From Clostridia bacterium (GTDB lineage Bacteria > Bacillota > Clostridia > Christensenellales > Aristaeellaceae): a stretch of 64,000 nucleotides of DNA. Shown piece after piece: positions 1 through 7,573 of the stretch (position 1 is the first letter of the stretch; every line of letters starts with the position of its first letter). A program made the translations under genes and the position numbers. Location: assembly GCA_017526525.1 (NCBI GenBank), contig JAFXRG010000007.1, positions 1 to 64,000 of the forward strand, in the 5' to 3' direction. The notes beneath the pieces were generated by a model. The model was not told where the DNA came from, searched no databases, and saw only the letters and a program-made list of their open reading frames with translations.

Positions 1-161
1 GGCCATATGAGCCACCTCCTTAAAATGGTGACTACATTGTATGCCAGGGGGTATTTATGCGCATATTCTCTGCCGTAGTTGTTGATTTACAATGATTGGT
101 GCAGAAAGCTGCGGATAAGTGATTTGTTCGGATAAGCTGGGTTATCCGAATATTCGCATAA

Positions 162-431
162 CCCAGCGAGAACAGCATTCGTCCAGTAACCGTTGGACGC
201 CGCAACTGGTTATTTTGCGATACTCCCGGCGGAGCCCAAGCCAGCGCCACAGTCTACACGATGGTGGAAATGGCAAAAGCACATAGCCTAAACGTGGAAA
301 AGTATCTGACATTCCTTCTGGAAAAACGGCCTCATGCCGGAATGACAGACGAGGAATTGGAAAAGTTGACACCCTGGAGCGAAGAAGCAAGAACCTACTG
401 TGGGTTTGCACAGCAAATTGCTTTCACCTGA
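162..431 (+). pseudogene. IS66-family transposase, C-terminal remnant
   Basis: In one frame the DNA encodes about 89 residues ending at the TGA at 429-431. The segments NSIRPVTVGRRNWLF, CDTPGGAQASATVYTMVE and AKAHSLNVEKYLTFLL match the conserved end of the IS66 TnpC transposase, including the NxIRP and GAxASA motifs, and are followed by the usual short tail. There is an in-frame stop at 159-161 and the upstream sequence continues only in a different frame. Only the last fifth of a roughly 500-residue protein survives, with no start codon or ribosome site. It is a dead relic. The family call is secure; the exact left edge is not. Confidence 0.75.
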
Positions 432-477
432 CAATGGAACTCATTGATGCTTGCACTGATTTGAAAGTGCAAGCATT

Positions 478-915
478 TTACTGGGCAAAATGTTCGGACC
501 GTGTCTGGATAAAGCGCTTACGATTCTTGAGATGCAGCGTATCCAGATCCTGCTTTTTAAAAAGCCGATGAGGATTCATCATAAGGGTCTTGGCGATTAC
601 AAAGGTGTCCACCCGATCTGTCTTTGTTTTGCGGACATTATTTTTCCGCATTGCAGAAGTCTGGATCGGGTTAAGGACACAGAACCTGTAACCTTTTGAG
701 AAAAGGAACTCAACAAGGTTATTGCCGTAGTGGGCCGTTGATTCAAAACCAATGAGGAGATTGTCTTTATCAAACTGATCCAGTTTGGAAGACAAGCAAC
801 GGAAGCCCTCAGAGTCGTTTGAGAATTTAAACGGTTCTACGAGCACTTCGCCGTCGGACGAGACAACGGAAGCGAAATGGTTGAGCTTGGCAATATCAAT
901 GCCGACGTAGATCAT
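478..915 (-). pseudogene. IS110-family transposase, truncated at the 3' end
   Basis: The 145-residue frame begins MIYVGIDIAK and carries the RuvC-like DEDD features of IS110 transposases: D7 in GIDIAK, the FESTAHYG segment near residue 58, and KTDRVD near residue 100. A good ribosome site (GGAGAGG) precedes the ATG. The family is normally about 400 residues with a C-terminal serine-containing Transposase_20 domain, which is absent. The frame degenerates after the DLDTLHLKN segment and stops next to the IS66 remnant, so a deletion joined the two elements. It cannot be an active transposase. Confidence 0.8.
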
Positions 916-1200
916 GGGACCTCTCCTTTCTCTGCTTGATGCTGCGACATCCGCTTACGATTCATCCTCGTAATCATGATTGAAATAAGTGCTCCGGAAC
1001 TTGTCCACGGTCCCTTGGCAACATCCAGCCAATAAACGATTCAGATGATGTAGCGGCTACACACACCCCCAAGTAGTTGAACCACATGAAATGCATCAGT
1101 AGTCCACAGCATCTGAATGTAGCTTAGTCGCTGGGCAATCAAAATGGAAGGAGGGTATGCTTTTCGCTTCCGGAAATAGCATACATGAAGCCATAACAGC
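916..1200. other. Non-coding flank of the IS110 remnant
   Basis: No gene is seen in these 285 bases. On the minus strand this is the sequence upstream of the IS110 transposase start. In IS110-group elements the equivalent left end encodes the structured bridge RNA. A short hairpin (GTAGC-GGCTAC, about 1056-1066) is visible, but I cannot fold the region or locate the element boundary. Part or all may be an element end, and the remainder separates the remnant from the toxin gene. Confidence 0.3.
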
Positions 1201-1533
1201 TTATTCGAGAGAAAAACCGTGACCCAGAATTGCGTTCCAGTTTTGCTTGCTGTGAAGAAAGCGTATTATGTAAACGCATTTTTCTTCTTCAGAAACGGTA
1301 TAGAGAATCAGATAGTTTTTTACTGTTGTCAGATGAATTCCCCAGGCGTTCAAAACGGGGTCTGTAACCAAAGAATACTTTTCAGGGAATGTGGCAAGAT
1401 CCGTGATTTTTTCTTCAGCTTCAAGCAAAAGGTTGTCTGCAGCTTGCGGATTCAGCAGAATATGATCAATAAAATCGACCGCGCTATTCAAGTCTGCATC
1501 GGCAGTCTTCGTGATATGGATGTTGTATATCAT
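1201..1533 (-). CDS. ParE/RelE-family toxin
   Basis: This 110-residue protein fits the RelE/ParE superfamily in size and pattern: an N-terminal strand (YNIHITKTADADL), a helical hairpin, and a C-terminal sheet (YLILYTVSEEEKCVYIIRFLHSK) ending in the RFLHS-K-W motif typical of ParE and related proteins. Such toxins block gyrase or cleave mRNA on ribosomes; sequence alone does not say which. It overlaps the upstream antitoxin gene by 4 bases (ATGA), the usual translational coupling of type II toxin-antitoxin operons. It looks intact. Confidence 0.8.
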   Translation of the reverse strand: MIYNIHITKTADADLNSAVDFIDHILLNPQAADNLLLEAEEKITDLATFPEKYSLVTDPVLNAWGIHLTTVKNYLILYTVSEEEKCVYIIRFLHSKQNWNAILGHGFSLE

Positions 1534-1793
1534 CTCTTTCTCCTTGCCCTGATATCAGCAATGGCTTCGGAGAAGGGGCGGGTATTTCCAGATTGAACAT
1601 CATCCAATCCTTTCTGTATCAATCCGTATAGTTCAAAACGTCCAAGTAGCTGTTCATAAGCCTCGATACTCATAACAGCAAGATCTCCTTTACCGTTTTT
1701 TGTAACAAAAACCGGTTCACCATACTGATGGCAGAATGTGGAGATCTCGTTATAGCTGTTACGTAAATCCGCACTTGAGCGAATAACAGGCAT
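1530..1793 (-). CDS. Phd/YefM-family antitoxin
   Basis: An 87-residue protein starting MPVIRSSADLRNSYNE, the N-terminal DNA-binding pattern of Phd/YefM antitoxins, with the conserved EPVFVTKNGKGDLAVMSIEAYEQL segment split around residues 25-48. Its C-terminal tail would wrap the toxin. The start at 1793 is chosen because AAGGAGG lies 9 bases upstream; an upstream in-frame ATG would add 30 residues with no family match and would lie upstream of the promoter. It precedes and overlaps the ParE/RelE toxin. A perfect palindrome on the promoter suggests that the antitoxin or the complex represses its own operon. Confidence 0.85.
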   Translation of the reverse strand: MPVIRSSADLRNSYNEISTFCHQYGEPVFVTKNGKGDLAVMSIEAYEQLLGRFELYGLIQKGLDDVQSGNTRPFSEAIADIRARRKR

Positions 1794-1815
1794 GCAAATT
1801 ACCTCCTTCTTCGTG

Positions 1816-1852
1816 ATAAAGAAATTATACACGAATTTCTTTATATTTGCAA
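1816..1852 (-). promoter_or_regulatory. Toxin-antitoxin promoter with overlapping palindromic operator
   Basis: On the minus strand TTGCAA (1847-1852) and TATAAT (1824-1829) are 17 bases apart. A perfect 11-bp inverted repeat (ATAAAGAAATT, 1816-1826, and its complement, 1834-1844, 7-base spacer) is centred on the -10 box. This fits an autoregulatory operator for the Phd-type antitoxin. The following 1853-2136 holds no gene or recognisable site. Confidence 0.7.
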
Positions 1853-2136
1853 TCGCTGTTTTCGTCTCGTTAAACTGGTTCAAAAGTCAAGGACTATTTT
1901 TTGACAGAAATGACAAGTCAATGGACAAACAGAAGACAGGTGCGTAACAAAAGCGCACCTGCATGGATTTTTAGCAGACAGCAGATGGAAAAAAGCAGCT
2001 TCATGTTCTTTTTTATATCGGATCAGTTAACGGAGGCAAGTTCTTAAGTGGCATGCAGCCGGTGAAAGATCCTCGATTCCGAAATCCCAGGCCGGTTCTG
2101 CCCATGCCAATCAGTCTGCGGCACTACCCCGTCTCA

Positions 2137-3645
2137 TCAGATTAAAAGAGATTCCGTCGGTGATCCGGCATGCTCAGATGATTGCTTGCGGGTCTCTTTC
2201 AAATTTGCATTGTGCTGCATGAGTCCCATCAGATACAGATATACCTGCGCGGGGATTCGGTAAAGCATTGACTGATCGCGGGAAATCAAACCAAAGTCAT
2301 CCGGGGCTTTTGTGATGACATAGCCCGGTTTGTCCTTCAGCGCTGCTTTCAGGATCATATCGGTATCTTTTACGATGGGGTTATTCCGGTATTTGGACTC
2401 CACCAGCTGGAGAATACCATGCCCGTTGTACAGAACGATGTCTGTTTCCTCCCCTTCCCGGTTTCGGGAGGCCTGGGGACGAAGATATCCGACAGACCAG
2501 GATAAGTCCCTGACGCGGCAATAATCCACGGTATGTTTATAGGCGGATGACTCCACGATATAGCCCAGCTGCACAGGGTCATCCTGCGGATAGAGACCGG
2601 ACATGACAGCCTCACGGATGCCGGTATCTGCGATATATATTTTTGCCTGGGCTTTCAGCGCTTTTTTTCCTCCCTGCAGAATAGGCCAGGAGCGATAGAT
2701 CAGATTGGCATTTTCAAGAATCTCCAGATATTTACCGGCGGTGATCGGGGACAGACCGCCCAGTTGGCTGCACATTTCCTCTATATTTAACTGGTTGGAT
2801 GTCGTATTGCATAAATAGATAAAGAGTTTTCTCAGCTGTGACGGATTTACCCGCTCATCTGCAAGGTCTGTGTAGATGGCTTTATTAATCACATTTTCAG
2901 CAATCAAAGAAAGGACATAGGATTCGTCCGCAGGGGAAACATTTACGAATTCAGGGAAACCGCCGAGATGAAAATAGGAGTACATGACAGAGGACAGACC
3001 TGACAGCTTCATCATAATGGAGGCCTGGACAGACTGCGGCAGTGTATGCAGAGAGAAAAGATCATCCGTATCAGGTGTCGGAATATCTATTTCTTTCATG
3101 GCGCAATAGTCATAGAAGGAAAGGGTGGGAACCTTGATCAGGTGGAGGCGGCCTTCACCGGTTTCCCGGTGTTTTTTCTCAATTTTTCCTGACGCGCTTC
3201 CGGTAGCCACAGCCCTGGCCGCGGGGAATGTGTCATAGACGTGCTTCATGACAGATGCCCAGTCACTGTCCTTCTGGATTTCATCCGCGAAGAAATAGAA
3301 TTCAGGATCGTTGTTGATCACCGACCGGTAAAGGTGCAGGGAACGAAGAAGGCCGGCTTCGGACAACACTGCGGTATCCAGGCTGACATACAGAATTTTA
3401 ACAGGGTTGATGCCGGAACGGAGCAAATCTCCGATCATCTGATATAGAATGCAGCTTTTGCCTACCCGCCGCAAGCCGCTCAACACCGGAAAACGGCGGA
3501 TTGGATGGGTAAAGACGCGAGAAGTTTCGTAATACTCGCCCCGGTGATAAGGTTTTTCCATCGGAGAGGGAACAGCGCCGGAGGACCACCACGGATTCTG
3601 ATCACGAAGGATTGTAAGAATATCACTGTCAGAAAAAACAGCCAA
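2137..3645 (-). CDS. AAA ATPase with DUF4143 domain
   Basis: This 502-residue protein has an N-terminal AAA_14 P-loop domain, with Walker A GLRRVGKSCIL near residue 57 and Walker B FYFFADEIQ near residue 116. A helical winged region follows, and then a DUF4143 nuclease-like C-terminus containing the ETDIVLYNG and QLVESKY segments (residues 400-430), which look like PD-(D/E)XK residues D, E and K. Proteins of this type are common as isolated accessory genes in Bacillota and Bacteroidota; their role is unknown, with defence or toxin-like functions suggested. It has no operon partner. Its promoter lies in a perfect inverted repeat. The family call is firm; the biological role is unknown. Confidence 0.85.
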   Translation of the reverse strand: MAVFSDSDILTILRDQNPWWSSGAVPSPMEKPYHRGEYYETSRVFTHPIRRFPVLSGLRRVGKSCILYQMIGDLLRSGINPVKILYVSLDTAVLSEAGLLRSLHLYRSVINNDPEFYFFADEIQKDSDWASVMKHVYDTFPAARAVATGSASGKIEKKHRETGEGRLHLIKVPTLSFYDYCAMKEIDIPTPDTDDLFSLHTLPQSVQASIMMKLSGLSSVMYSYFHLGGFPEFVNVSPADESYVLSLIAENVINKAIYTDLADERVNPSQLRKLFIYLCNTTSNQLNIEEMCSQLGGLSPITAGKYLEILENANLIYRSWPILQGGKKALKAQAKIYIADTGIREAVMSGLYPQDDPVQLGYIVESSAYKHTVDYCRVRDLSWSVGYLRPQASRNREGEETDIVLYNGHGILQLVESKYRNNPIVKDTDMILKAALKDKPGYVITKAPDDFGLISRDQSMLYRIPAQVYLYLMGLMQHNANLKETRKQSSEHAGSPTESLLI

Positions 3646-3688
3646 ACAAATGCCTCCAATCGATCAAGATAACGGTTCTGACAGGATA

Positions 3689-3737
3689 AGTATATCGCAA
3701 TATAGATTTATGTCAACAATAATCTATATTGCGATAT
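3689..3737 (-). promoter_or_regulatory. Promoter inside a perfect 17-bp inverted repeat
   Basis: Minus-strand TTGACA (3711-3716) and TATACT (3689-3694) are 16 bases apart. The arms ATATCGCAATATAGATT (3692-3708) and the exact complement (3721-3737) flank the -35 box and cover the spacer. This is a strong candidate operator for the ATPase gene. A related half-site with the words AATATAGAT and ATATCGT occurs again at about 3901-3922, ahead of the next gene on the plus strand. The rest of 3738-3979 shows nothing else. Confidence 0.7.
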
Positions 3738-3979
3738 CGTGAACTTCCAGAATAATTAACCCGCCAGGAGATGCCGCAATGTATCAGAAACAGAAGGTAA
3801 GTATGTTTAAGACCGTCTCAATCATCCACACAGTAAAACACAATAGTGGAAAATGAGGGTTTCCAGGTCTGACACAAAAGGGATTTCAAGGCTTGCAGCG
3901 AATATAGATCTATGAAATATCGTAAAACTTCCCCGGAAACCGGATGATGGATTGGAAATCAGCAGGACGGTGCATTTGT

Positions 3980-4390
3980 ATGATCAGTTTTAATACATAC
4001 CGAAGAATTCATAAAGCGCTCTCTTTGATTGAGTCCGGGGCTCTGGATGGGCTTTCCCTGGGACGCCATGACCTGGATGAGGGAATCTATGTCAATGTCA
4101 TGGAGATTGAGACAAAGGCCAGCGGCGTTTTTGAAAGCCATCATCAGTATGTGGATATTCATTATCCGATAACCGGTGCTGAAGAGATTGAACTGGCTGA
4201 TGAAGAATCCATGGTTATAACCGAAGCATATGATGCGGAAAAGGACTGCGTGTTCGGGACTGCTGCCGGGGAACGGTATGTGATTCAGGAAAAACGGCCC
4301 TTTGTGGTGATGCCGGGAGAAGCGCATGTTCCGGGACTGGGAGACGGAGGAAAGCGGATCCGGAAGGCGGTTGTGAAAGTACTGGTTTAA
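3980..4390 (+). CDS. YhcH/YjgK/YiaL (DUF386) family protein
   Basis: A 136-residue cupin-fold protein. The segments ESHHQYVDIHYPITGAEEI (residues 47-65), VVMPGEAHVPGL (near 113) and the terminal KAVVKVLV are the signatures of the YhcH/YjgK/YiaL/EbgC family, whose His and Glu residues bind a metal. Members are linked to sugar or sialic acid use and biofilm phenotypes, probably as sugar isomerases or accessory enzymes. It stands alone here with no sugar pathway nearby. The start at 3980 is preferred because it begins at the family's usual MI-x-F; an ATG at 3944 is possible. The family is certain, the substrate is not. Confidence 0.85.
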   Translation: MISFNTYRRIHKALSLIESGALDGLSLGRHDLDEGIYVNVMEIETKASGVFESHHQYVDIHYPITGAEEIELADEESMVITEAYDAEKDCVFGTAAGERYVIQEKRPFVVMPGEAHVPGLGDGGKRIRKAVVKVLV

Positions 4391-4429
4391 TGAAAGAAAA
4401 ATATGACCCTGCGTACACAGCCATAAGGA

Positions 4430-4455
4430 AAGCACCTGCCGGCCGGCAGGTGCTT
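4430..4455. terminator. Bidirectional terminator-like hairpin
   Basis: A perfect 13-bp palindrome (AAGCACCTGCCGG and its complement with no loop spacer) lies between the convergent DUF386 and HTH genes. The flanking T-tracts are short (CTTCTTTGG on the right), so termination strength is uncertain. Confidence 0.55.
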
Positions 4456-4470
4456 CTTTGGACTGTGGCT

Positions 4471-5112
4471 TTATTTTTCAAGAAGGCTTTCTATATTGCA
4501 TCCGAGAACCCTGGAGAGGCGATATAGGGCATCGGCACTTGCTTTGTTGATGTCCTTGTTCCGCTGCTCGTACATCTGGATTGAGCGGAGCGTTACGCCG
4601 GAGCGTTTGGCAAGTTCGGCCTGTGTGCAGCCATAGGAGGTACGGAAGCGTTTCAGGTTGGTATCCTTGAAATGCGAACGTATCTTCTCATCGGCGATGT
4701 CCACGAATTTCGTGATGTCTGCTTCGTGAAGCATATGGTACATGTTCGCCAGATCTTCGTAGGAGAGAACCTTGAAGATGTCGCTGTAACTTCTGACGGA
4801 GAACCACTGATAGTAGCAAAGCGCCCAGCCGATCCAGTATTCCCGTGAACGGCCAAAGTGTTCCTCCGGCTCGGCTTCAAGCTGCTTTCCAGTTGTCTCA
4901 AACACGACGTCTGCGGCAATCTCAATCCCGCTTTTCCCAGCCAGCAGCACCGGCTCGCCGTTCTCCATCCGTCTGCTGACAGAGCTTGCGGTAAAGAGTT
5001 TCATGAAATCCGGGCCGGGAATGCGGCAGGTGTTGATTGCGTAGTCGAAAGCGTCTCCCAGTGCGGCTTGTGCCTTACTCAGATATGTTTCTTGGTATGC
5101 GCGGGTCGCCAT
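4471..5112 (-). CDS. HTH (XRE-type) protein, partner of the DUF3990 gene
   Basis: A 213-residue protein with an XRE helix-turn-helix at its C-terminus (residues about 150-213: GCTQAELAKRSGVTLRSI then QMYEQRNKDI). The preceding 150 residues are a helical, Trp/Tyr-rich region of unknown function (REYWIGWALCYYQWFSVRSY). It overlaps the upstream DUF3990 gene by 38 bases. The start at 5112 has GAGGAGG 9 bases upstream. The arrangement of a putative ADP-ribosyltransferase-fold gene with a DNA-binding gene resembles a toxin-antitoxin unit in which this protein would neutralise the toxin and repress the operon through the palindrome at 5792-5813. That role is inferred. Confidence 0.7.
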   Translation of the reverse strand: MATRAYQETYLSKAQAALGDAFDYAINTCRIPGPDFMKLFTASSVSRRMENGEPVLLAGKSGIEIAADVVFETTGKQLEAEPEEHFGRSREYWIGWALCYYQWFSVRSYSDIFKVLSYEDLANMYHMLHEADITKFVDIADEKIRSHFKDTNLKRFRTSYGCTQAELAKRSGVTLRSIQMYEQRNKDINKASADALYRLSRVLGCNIESLLEK

Positions 5113-5767
5113 TTGAAACGCCTCCTCTGATGATGTCCTGGATATACAGGCCATCAGATTCTTCTTCCAGGATATCCAGATAGTTTTGATTGGCCTCGTC
5201 GTCTCTGGCTTTGCGAAGGACGTAGTACATGTCCTTTTCCGCTGTCTCAAAGCCCTCGTATTTGATCTTTGAAAACGCGAACTTTGACTTTATGACAATC
5301 TGCTCCCCAAGTTTCCCAAGCTGCATGGCGCGGGACAACTGCTCGACGGTGATCGTGTTATTGAGGAAAGCCTCGGCGTAGTCGAAGTAGGAGTCGTCTG
5401 CCCTGTACCCGGTGATCAGGTCGTAAGCGTTCACATTCACGCCGAAGTGTTCGATCAGGTACTGCTTTGCCCTCCTTGCGACGGGCGTCTTGATGCTGAA
5501 CAGGCGGTGATCCACGAGAACAGCCACCCAATTGAGGATCGTGTAATCCGGGCTGTTCAGGTTCAGGATATTCAGAACCTCCGTGTCCAGGGTGTAGCGG
5601 TTCACAAACCCGTCACTCAGCGAGGAAACGGCCCATTCTTTCGCAAGGTCGATGCTCTCGGTGCAGTAGAAGCCCAGACCGAAGTCGTTGTTCTTCCTGC
5701 CGAGTCCGAAGGTGGGAACCTCAATGATCTGCTTTGAACCGTGATAGACGGTGATCAGTTTGTCCAT
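5075..5767 (-). CDS. DUF3990 protein, ADP-ribosyltransferase-like candidate toxin
   Basis: A 230-residue protein. The opening ITVYHGSKQIIEVP then KNNDFGLGFYCTES (residues 5-38) is the hallmark of DUF3990, a family with a predicted ADP-ribosyltransferase-like fold in which YHGS and the FGxGFY stretch frame the NAD pocket. No signal peptide or membrane segment is seen. The start at 5767 has GGAGG 9 bases upstream. It is the first gene of a two-gene operon and is translationally coupled to an HTH gene. By analogy with other such pairs it may be a toxin modifying a cellular target; no activity can be read from the sequence. Confidence 0.75.
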   Translation of the reverse strand: MDKLITVYHGSKQIIEVPTFGLGRKNNDFGLGFYCTESIDLAKEWAVSSLSDGFVNRYTLDTEVLNILNLNSPDYTILNWVAVLVDHRLFSIKTPVARRAKQYLIEHFGVNVNAYDLITGYRADDSYFDYAEAFLNNTITVEQLSRAMQLGKLGEQIVIKSKFAFSKIKYEGFETAEKDMYYVLRKARDDEANQNYLDILEEESDGLYIQDIIRGGVSNGDPRIPRNISE

Positions 5768-5790
5768 TTTGCAAGCCTCCATTCGCTCTA

Positions 5791-5819
5791 ATTATATCAC
5801 TATGGTGATATAAAGTAAA
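5791..5819 (-). promoter_or_regulatory. Promoter of the DUF3990-HTH operon with operator in the spacer
   Basis: Minus-strand TTTACT (5814-5819) and TATAAT (5791-5796) are 17 bases apart. The perfect palindrome TTATATCAC-TATG-GTGATATAA (5792-5813) fills the spacer and the -10 box exactly, so a bound repressor would exclude RNA polymerase. The likely ligand is the HTH protein of this operon. Confidence 0.75.
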
Positions 5820-5863
5820 GAGAAGAGACAGTGTTTTGAAGGGAAAAGTTCAGGAAATTGTCC

Positions 5864-5892
5864 TTGATTTTTCTTCTCCAAGCGCGTATACT
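5864..5892 (+). promoter_or_regulatory. vapBC promoter
   Basis: TTGATT (5864-5869) and TATACT (5887-5892) are separated by exactly 17 bases, 48 bases upstream of vapB. It is divergent from the DUF3990-HTH promoter. GCGTAT-containing words around and after the -10 box (5883-5888, 5908-5913) may be VapB binding half-sites. Confidence 0.65.
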
Positions 5893-5939
5893 AAGCGTGT
5901 GTACATCGCGTATCCACATCCGGGAAGGAGTGATTCATA

Positions 5940-6182
5940 ATGGAACTCGCAACCACACGTGTTTTCCAGAACGGCAATAGCCAGGCAATCCGAATCCCAG
6001 CAGAAATGCGCACCAGCATCAAGGACTATTACATTCGTAAAGTCGGTGATATGTTCATCATTTACCCGACAGATGACCCGTGGGCTCCTGCACGACAGGT
6101 CGTTGGCACTTTCCCTGAAGATTTTATGGCTGAAAGGAACCAGCCCACCTGGGATCAGGTTCCGCCCAGGGAGGAACTGTAA
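5940..6182 (+). CDS. vapB: VapB-type antitoxin (SpoVT/AbrB fold)
   Basis: An 80-residue protein opening TRVFQNGNSQAIRIPAEMR, the swapped-hairpin DNA-binding motif of VapB/AbrB antitoxins. The C-terminal half (TFPEDFMAERNQPTWDQVPP) matches the toxin-binding tail of this subgroup. AAGGAGTG precedes the ATG. Its stop codon shares one base with the vapC start (TAATG). It is expected to neutralise VapC and repress the promoter at 5864-5892. Confidence 0.9.
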   Translation: MELATTRVFQNGNSQAIRIPAEMRTSIKDYYIRKVGDMFIIYPTDDPWAPARQVVGTFPEDFMAERNQPTWDQVPPREEL

Positions 6183-6580
6183 TGTTTCTGCTCGACACGA
6201 ACATCTGCATTTATGTCCTGAAGAATAGCTATCCTGCCCTTACTGAAAAAGTCTTTTCCTACAGTCCCGCTCAGATTGCAATGTCATCAGTCACCGTTTT
6301 TGAATTGGAATATGGCGCCGCAAAAAGTAACTGGGGAGAAAAGACCCGGCAGAGATTGAGCCAGTTCATCGCCCCGTTTACGGTTCTGCCGTTTGACAGT
6401 GACGATGCTGTCACAGCAGGAAGAATTCGAGGTTTCCTTGAAAAGCAAGGAAATATCATAGGTCCATACGATTACCAGATTGCTGCTCAGGGAGTAACAA
6501 AAGGACTGACGGTTGTCACTCACAATACACGGGAATTTGAACGAATTCCCGGCATTATCCTTGAGGACTGGGTGATTTAG
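6182..6580 (+). CDS. vapC: VapC-type PIN-domain ribonuclease toxin
   Basis: A 132-residue PIN-domain protein with the expected acidic metal-binding residues: D5 in LLDTNICIY, E41 in VFELEYGA, and D97 in GPYDYQIAAQG, followed by VVTHNTREFERIPG. VapC toxins are Mg-dependent endoribonucleases that cut tRNA or rRNA. The length is normal and all key residues are present, so it should be active unless bound by VapB, encoded immediately upstream with a one-base overlap. Its stop codon lies inside the terminator hairpin. Confidence 0.92.
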   Translation: MFLLDTNICIYVLKNSYPALTEKVFSYSPAQIAMSSVTVFELEYGAAKSNWGEKTRQRLSQFIAPFTVLPFDSDDAVTAGRIRGFLEKQGNIIGPYDYQIAAQGVTKGLTVVTHNTREFERIPGIILEDWVI

Positions 6581-6593
6581 CCCAGTCTTTTTT
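6566..6593 (+). terminator. Rho-independent terminator of vapBC
   Basis: The stem GACTGGG/CCCAGTC (6566-6572, 6581-6587) has an 8-base loop and is followed by six T residues. The last codons and stop of vapC lie in the stem-loop. Confidence 0.8.
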
Positions 6594-6822
6594 CTTTCAG
6601 CCCTTTTCCAATCAGCAGCGCTCTCACCTGCTCCCAGGCTGCCTCATCTTCAAACGCTTCACAGTCTGCCTCGTCCAGGTTGTCGCTGACAATCTTCAGT
6701 ACATACAGTTCCCTGTGCGGAAGCGCCATGATCTTTCCATCGCTGGTCATGAAGTGCATGTTTTCAGTCATTGCCTGGGCAAGGAGAATGGGTTCATACC
6801 TCCCGAACACCGACAACAACAA
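6577..6822 (-). pseudogene. PIN-domain toxin, C-terminal remnant
   Basis: The 81-codon frame contains EPILLAQAMTENMHFMTSDGK, cut here to its key words: LLAQA and MTSD. These match the last conserved block of PIN-domain VapC-like toxins (D-x-x-LLAQA ... x-S-D), with E in place of the usual D. Everything N-terminal is missing, and the frame starts inside the end of the RelE gene. An acidic tail follows. It is most likely a deletion remnant fused to the truncated RelE gene, not a functional protein. Confidence 0.5.
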
Positions 6823-7075
6823 TGAGCATCTTTGTTTCGGTACGGATAAGCTTGTAGACGATGCGGATGCCTTCCTTCAAAAGCTTGATTTTCAGAAGGT
6901 TGGTCAGGTTCAGGCCTCGTTTGTGGCCAAGAGGCTTGCCATATCCGCCTTCGTTGGCGAGCAGGGGATTCTGCTGAACTTTTTTGATGGCTTTTTTGAC
7001 AATTACCTGTTGAGAGTGCGAAAGCTCATCCAAATCGCGATCAGCTTCCGGAAGGAATTTAATATCCCATGTCAT
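6794..7075 (-). CDS. RelE-family toxin, probably C-terminally truncated
   Basis: A 93-residue RelE-like protein: MTWDIKFLPEADRDLDELS, a helical pair, KLLKEGIRIVYKLI and MLIVVVGVREV. The family normally continues after the VGxRE strand with 10-15 more residues (a short helix often carrying the catalytic tyrosine or histidine), but here the frame stops at once and the following DNA reads as a PIN remnant. The toxin may therefore be inactive. It overlaps its antitoxin gene by 4 bases. Family assignment is good; functional status is doubtful. Confidence 0.75.
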   Translation of the reverse strand: MTWDIKFLPEADRDLDELSHSQQVIVKKAIKKVQQNPLLANEGGYGKPLGHKRGLNLTNLLKIKLLKEGIRIVYKLIRTETKMLIVVVGVREV

Positions 7076-7395
7076 TCGAATTCCACCTCGTCGACCTCCT
7101 CAAGCTCTTCATCTGTGATGTTAAGTCGCTCCCAGACCTTTTCTTCAGGGATAACCGCAGAAGGATCAAAATGAGCGAGGCGCTCATTGGCGATTGCAAG
7201 AAGACGGGTATCATTGATCTCATCTACCATCTTCAAATACTCATCGGGCGAGAGGAGTACGCAAGCAGGCTTGTTGTTTTTTATTACAACTTTGGCTCCG
7301 TGCGCTTTTACATCATCAAAGATTTTACTGGCGAGGCCACGATTGAACTGTGTGATTGGGACGGTGCGAAGAATCGCGCCAGCGACAGAATCCAT
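7072..7395 (-). CDS. Phd/YefM-type antitoxin of the RelE pair
   Basis: A 107-residue protein with the Phd/YefM N-terminus (VPITQFNRGLASKIFDDV) and the typical KVVIKNNKPACVLLSPDEY segment, followed by an acidic C-terminal tail (NITDEELEEVDEVEFE) that would bind the toxin. The start at 7395 has GGGAG 9 bases upstream. A TTGACT box on the minus strand at 7445-7450 may be its -35 element, with a poor -10. It is first in a two-gene operon with an ATGA overlap. It seems intact even though its toxin is shortened. Confidence 0.8.
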   Translation of the reverse strand: MDSVAGAILRTVPITQFNRGLASKIFDDVKAHGAKVVIKNNKPACVLLSPDEYLKMVDEINDTRLLAIANERLAHFDPSAVIPEEKVWERLNITDEELEEVDEVEFE

Positions 7396-7502
7396 ATAAT
7401 CAGCTCCCTTCAGCAGATTAAGGGTATCATAGATGGAACACAAAAGTCAAGATAGAAGTCGCGAAATTTGCTGTTAAACATTACGATGAGAAAGAAACTG
7501 GC

Positions 7503-7531
7503 TTGTTCGGGTGTTTTGCCTGTGATATAAT
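7503..7531 (+). promoter_or_regulatory. Extended -10 promoter ahead of the glycan region
   Basis: TTGTTC (7503-7508) and TATAAT (7526-7531) are 17 bases apart, and the -10 box is preceded by TGA, giving the extended TGn form. It would drive the Stealth remnant and the acyltransferase. Confidence 0.65.
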
Positions 7532-7573
7532 CAATTAACTGATTGAAAAAAGGCGCTGGAGGTTGAAGAGACT

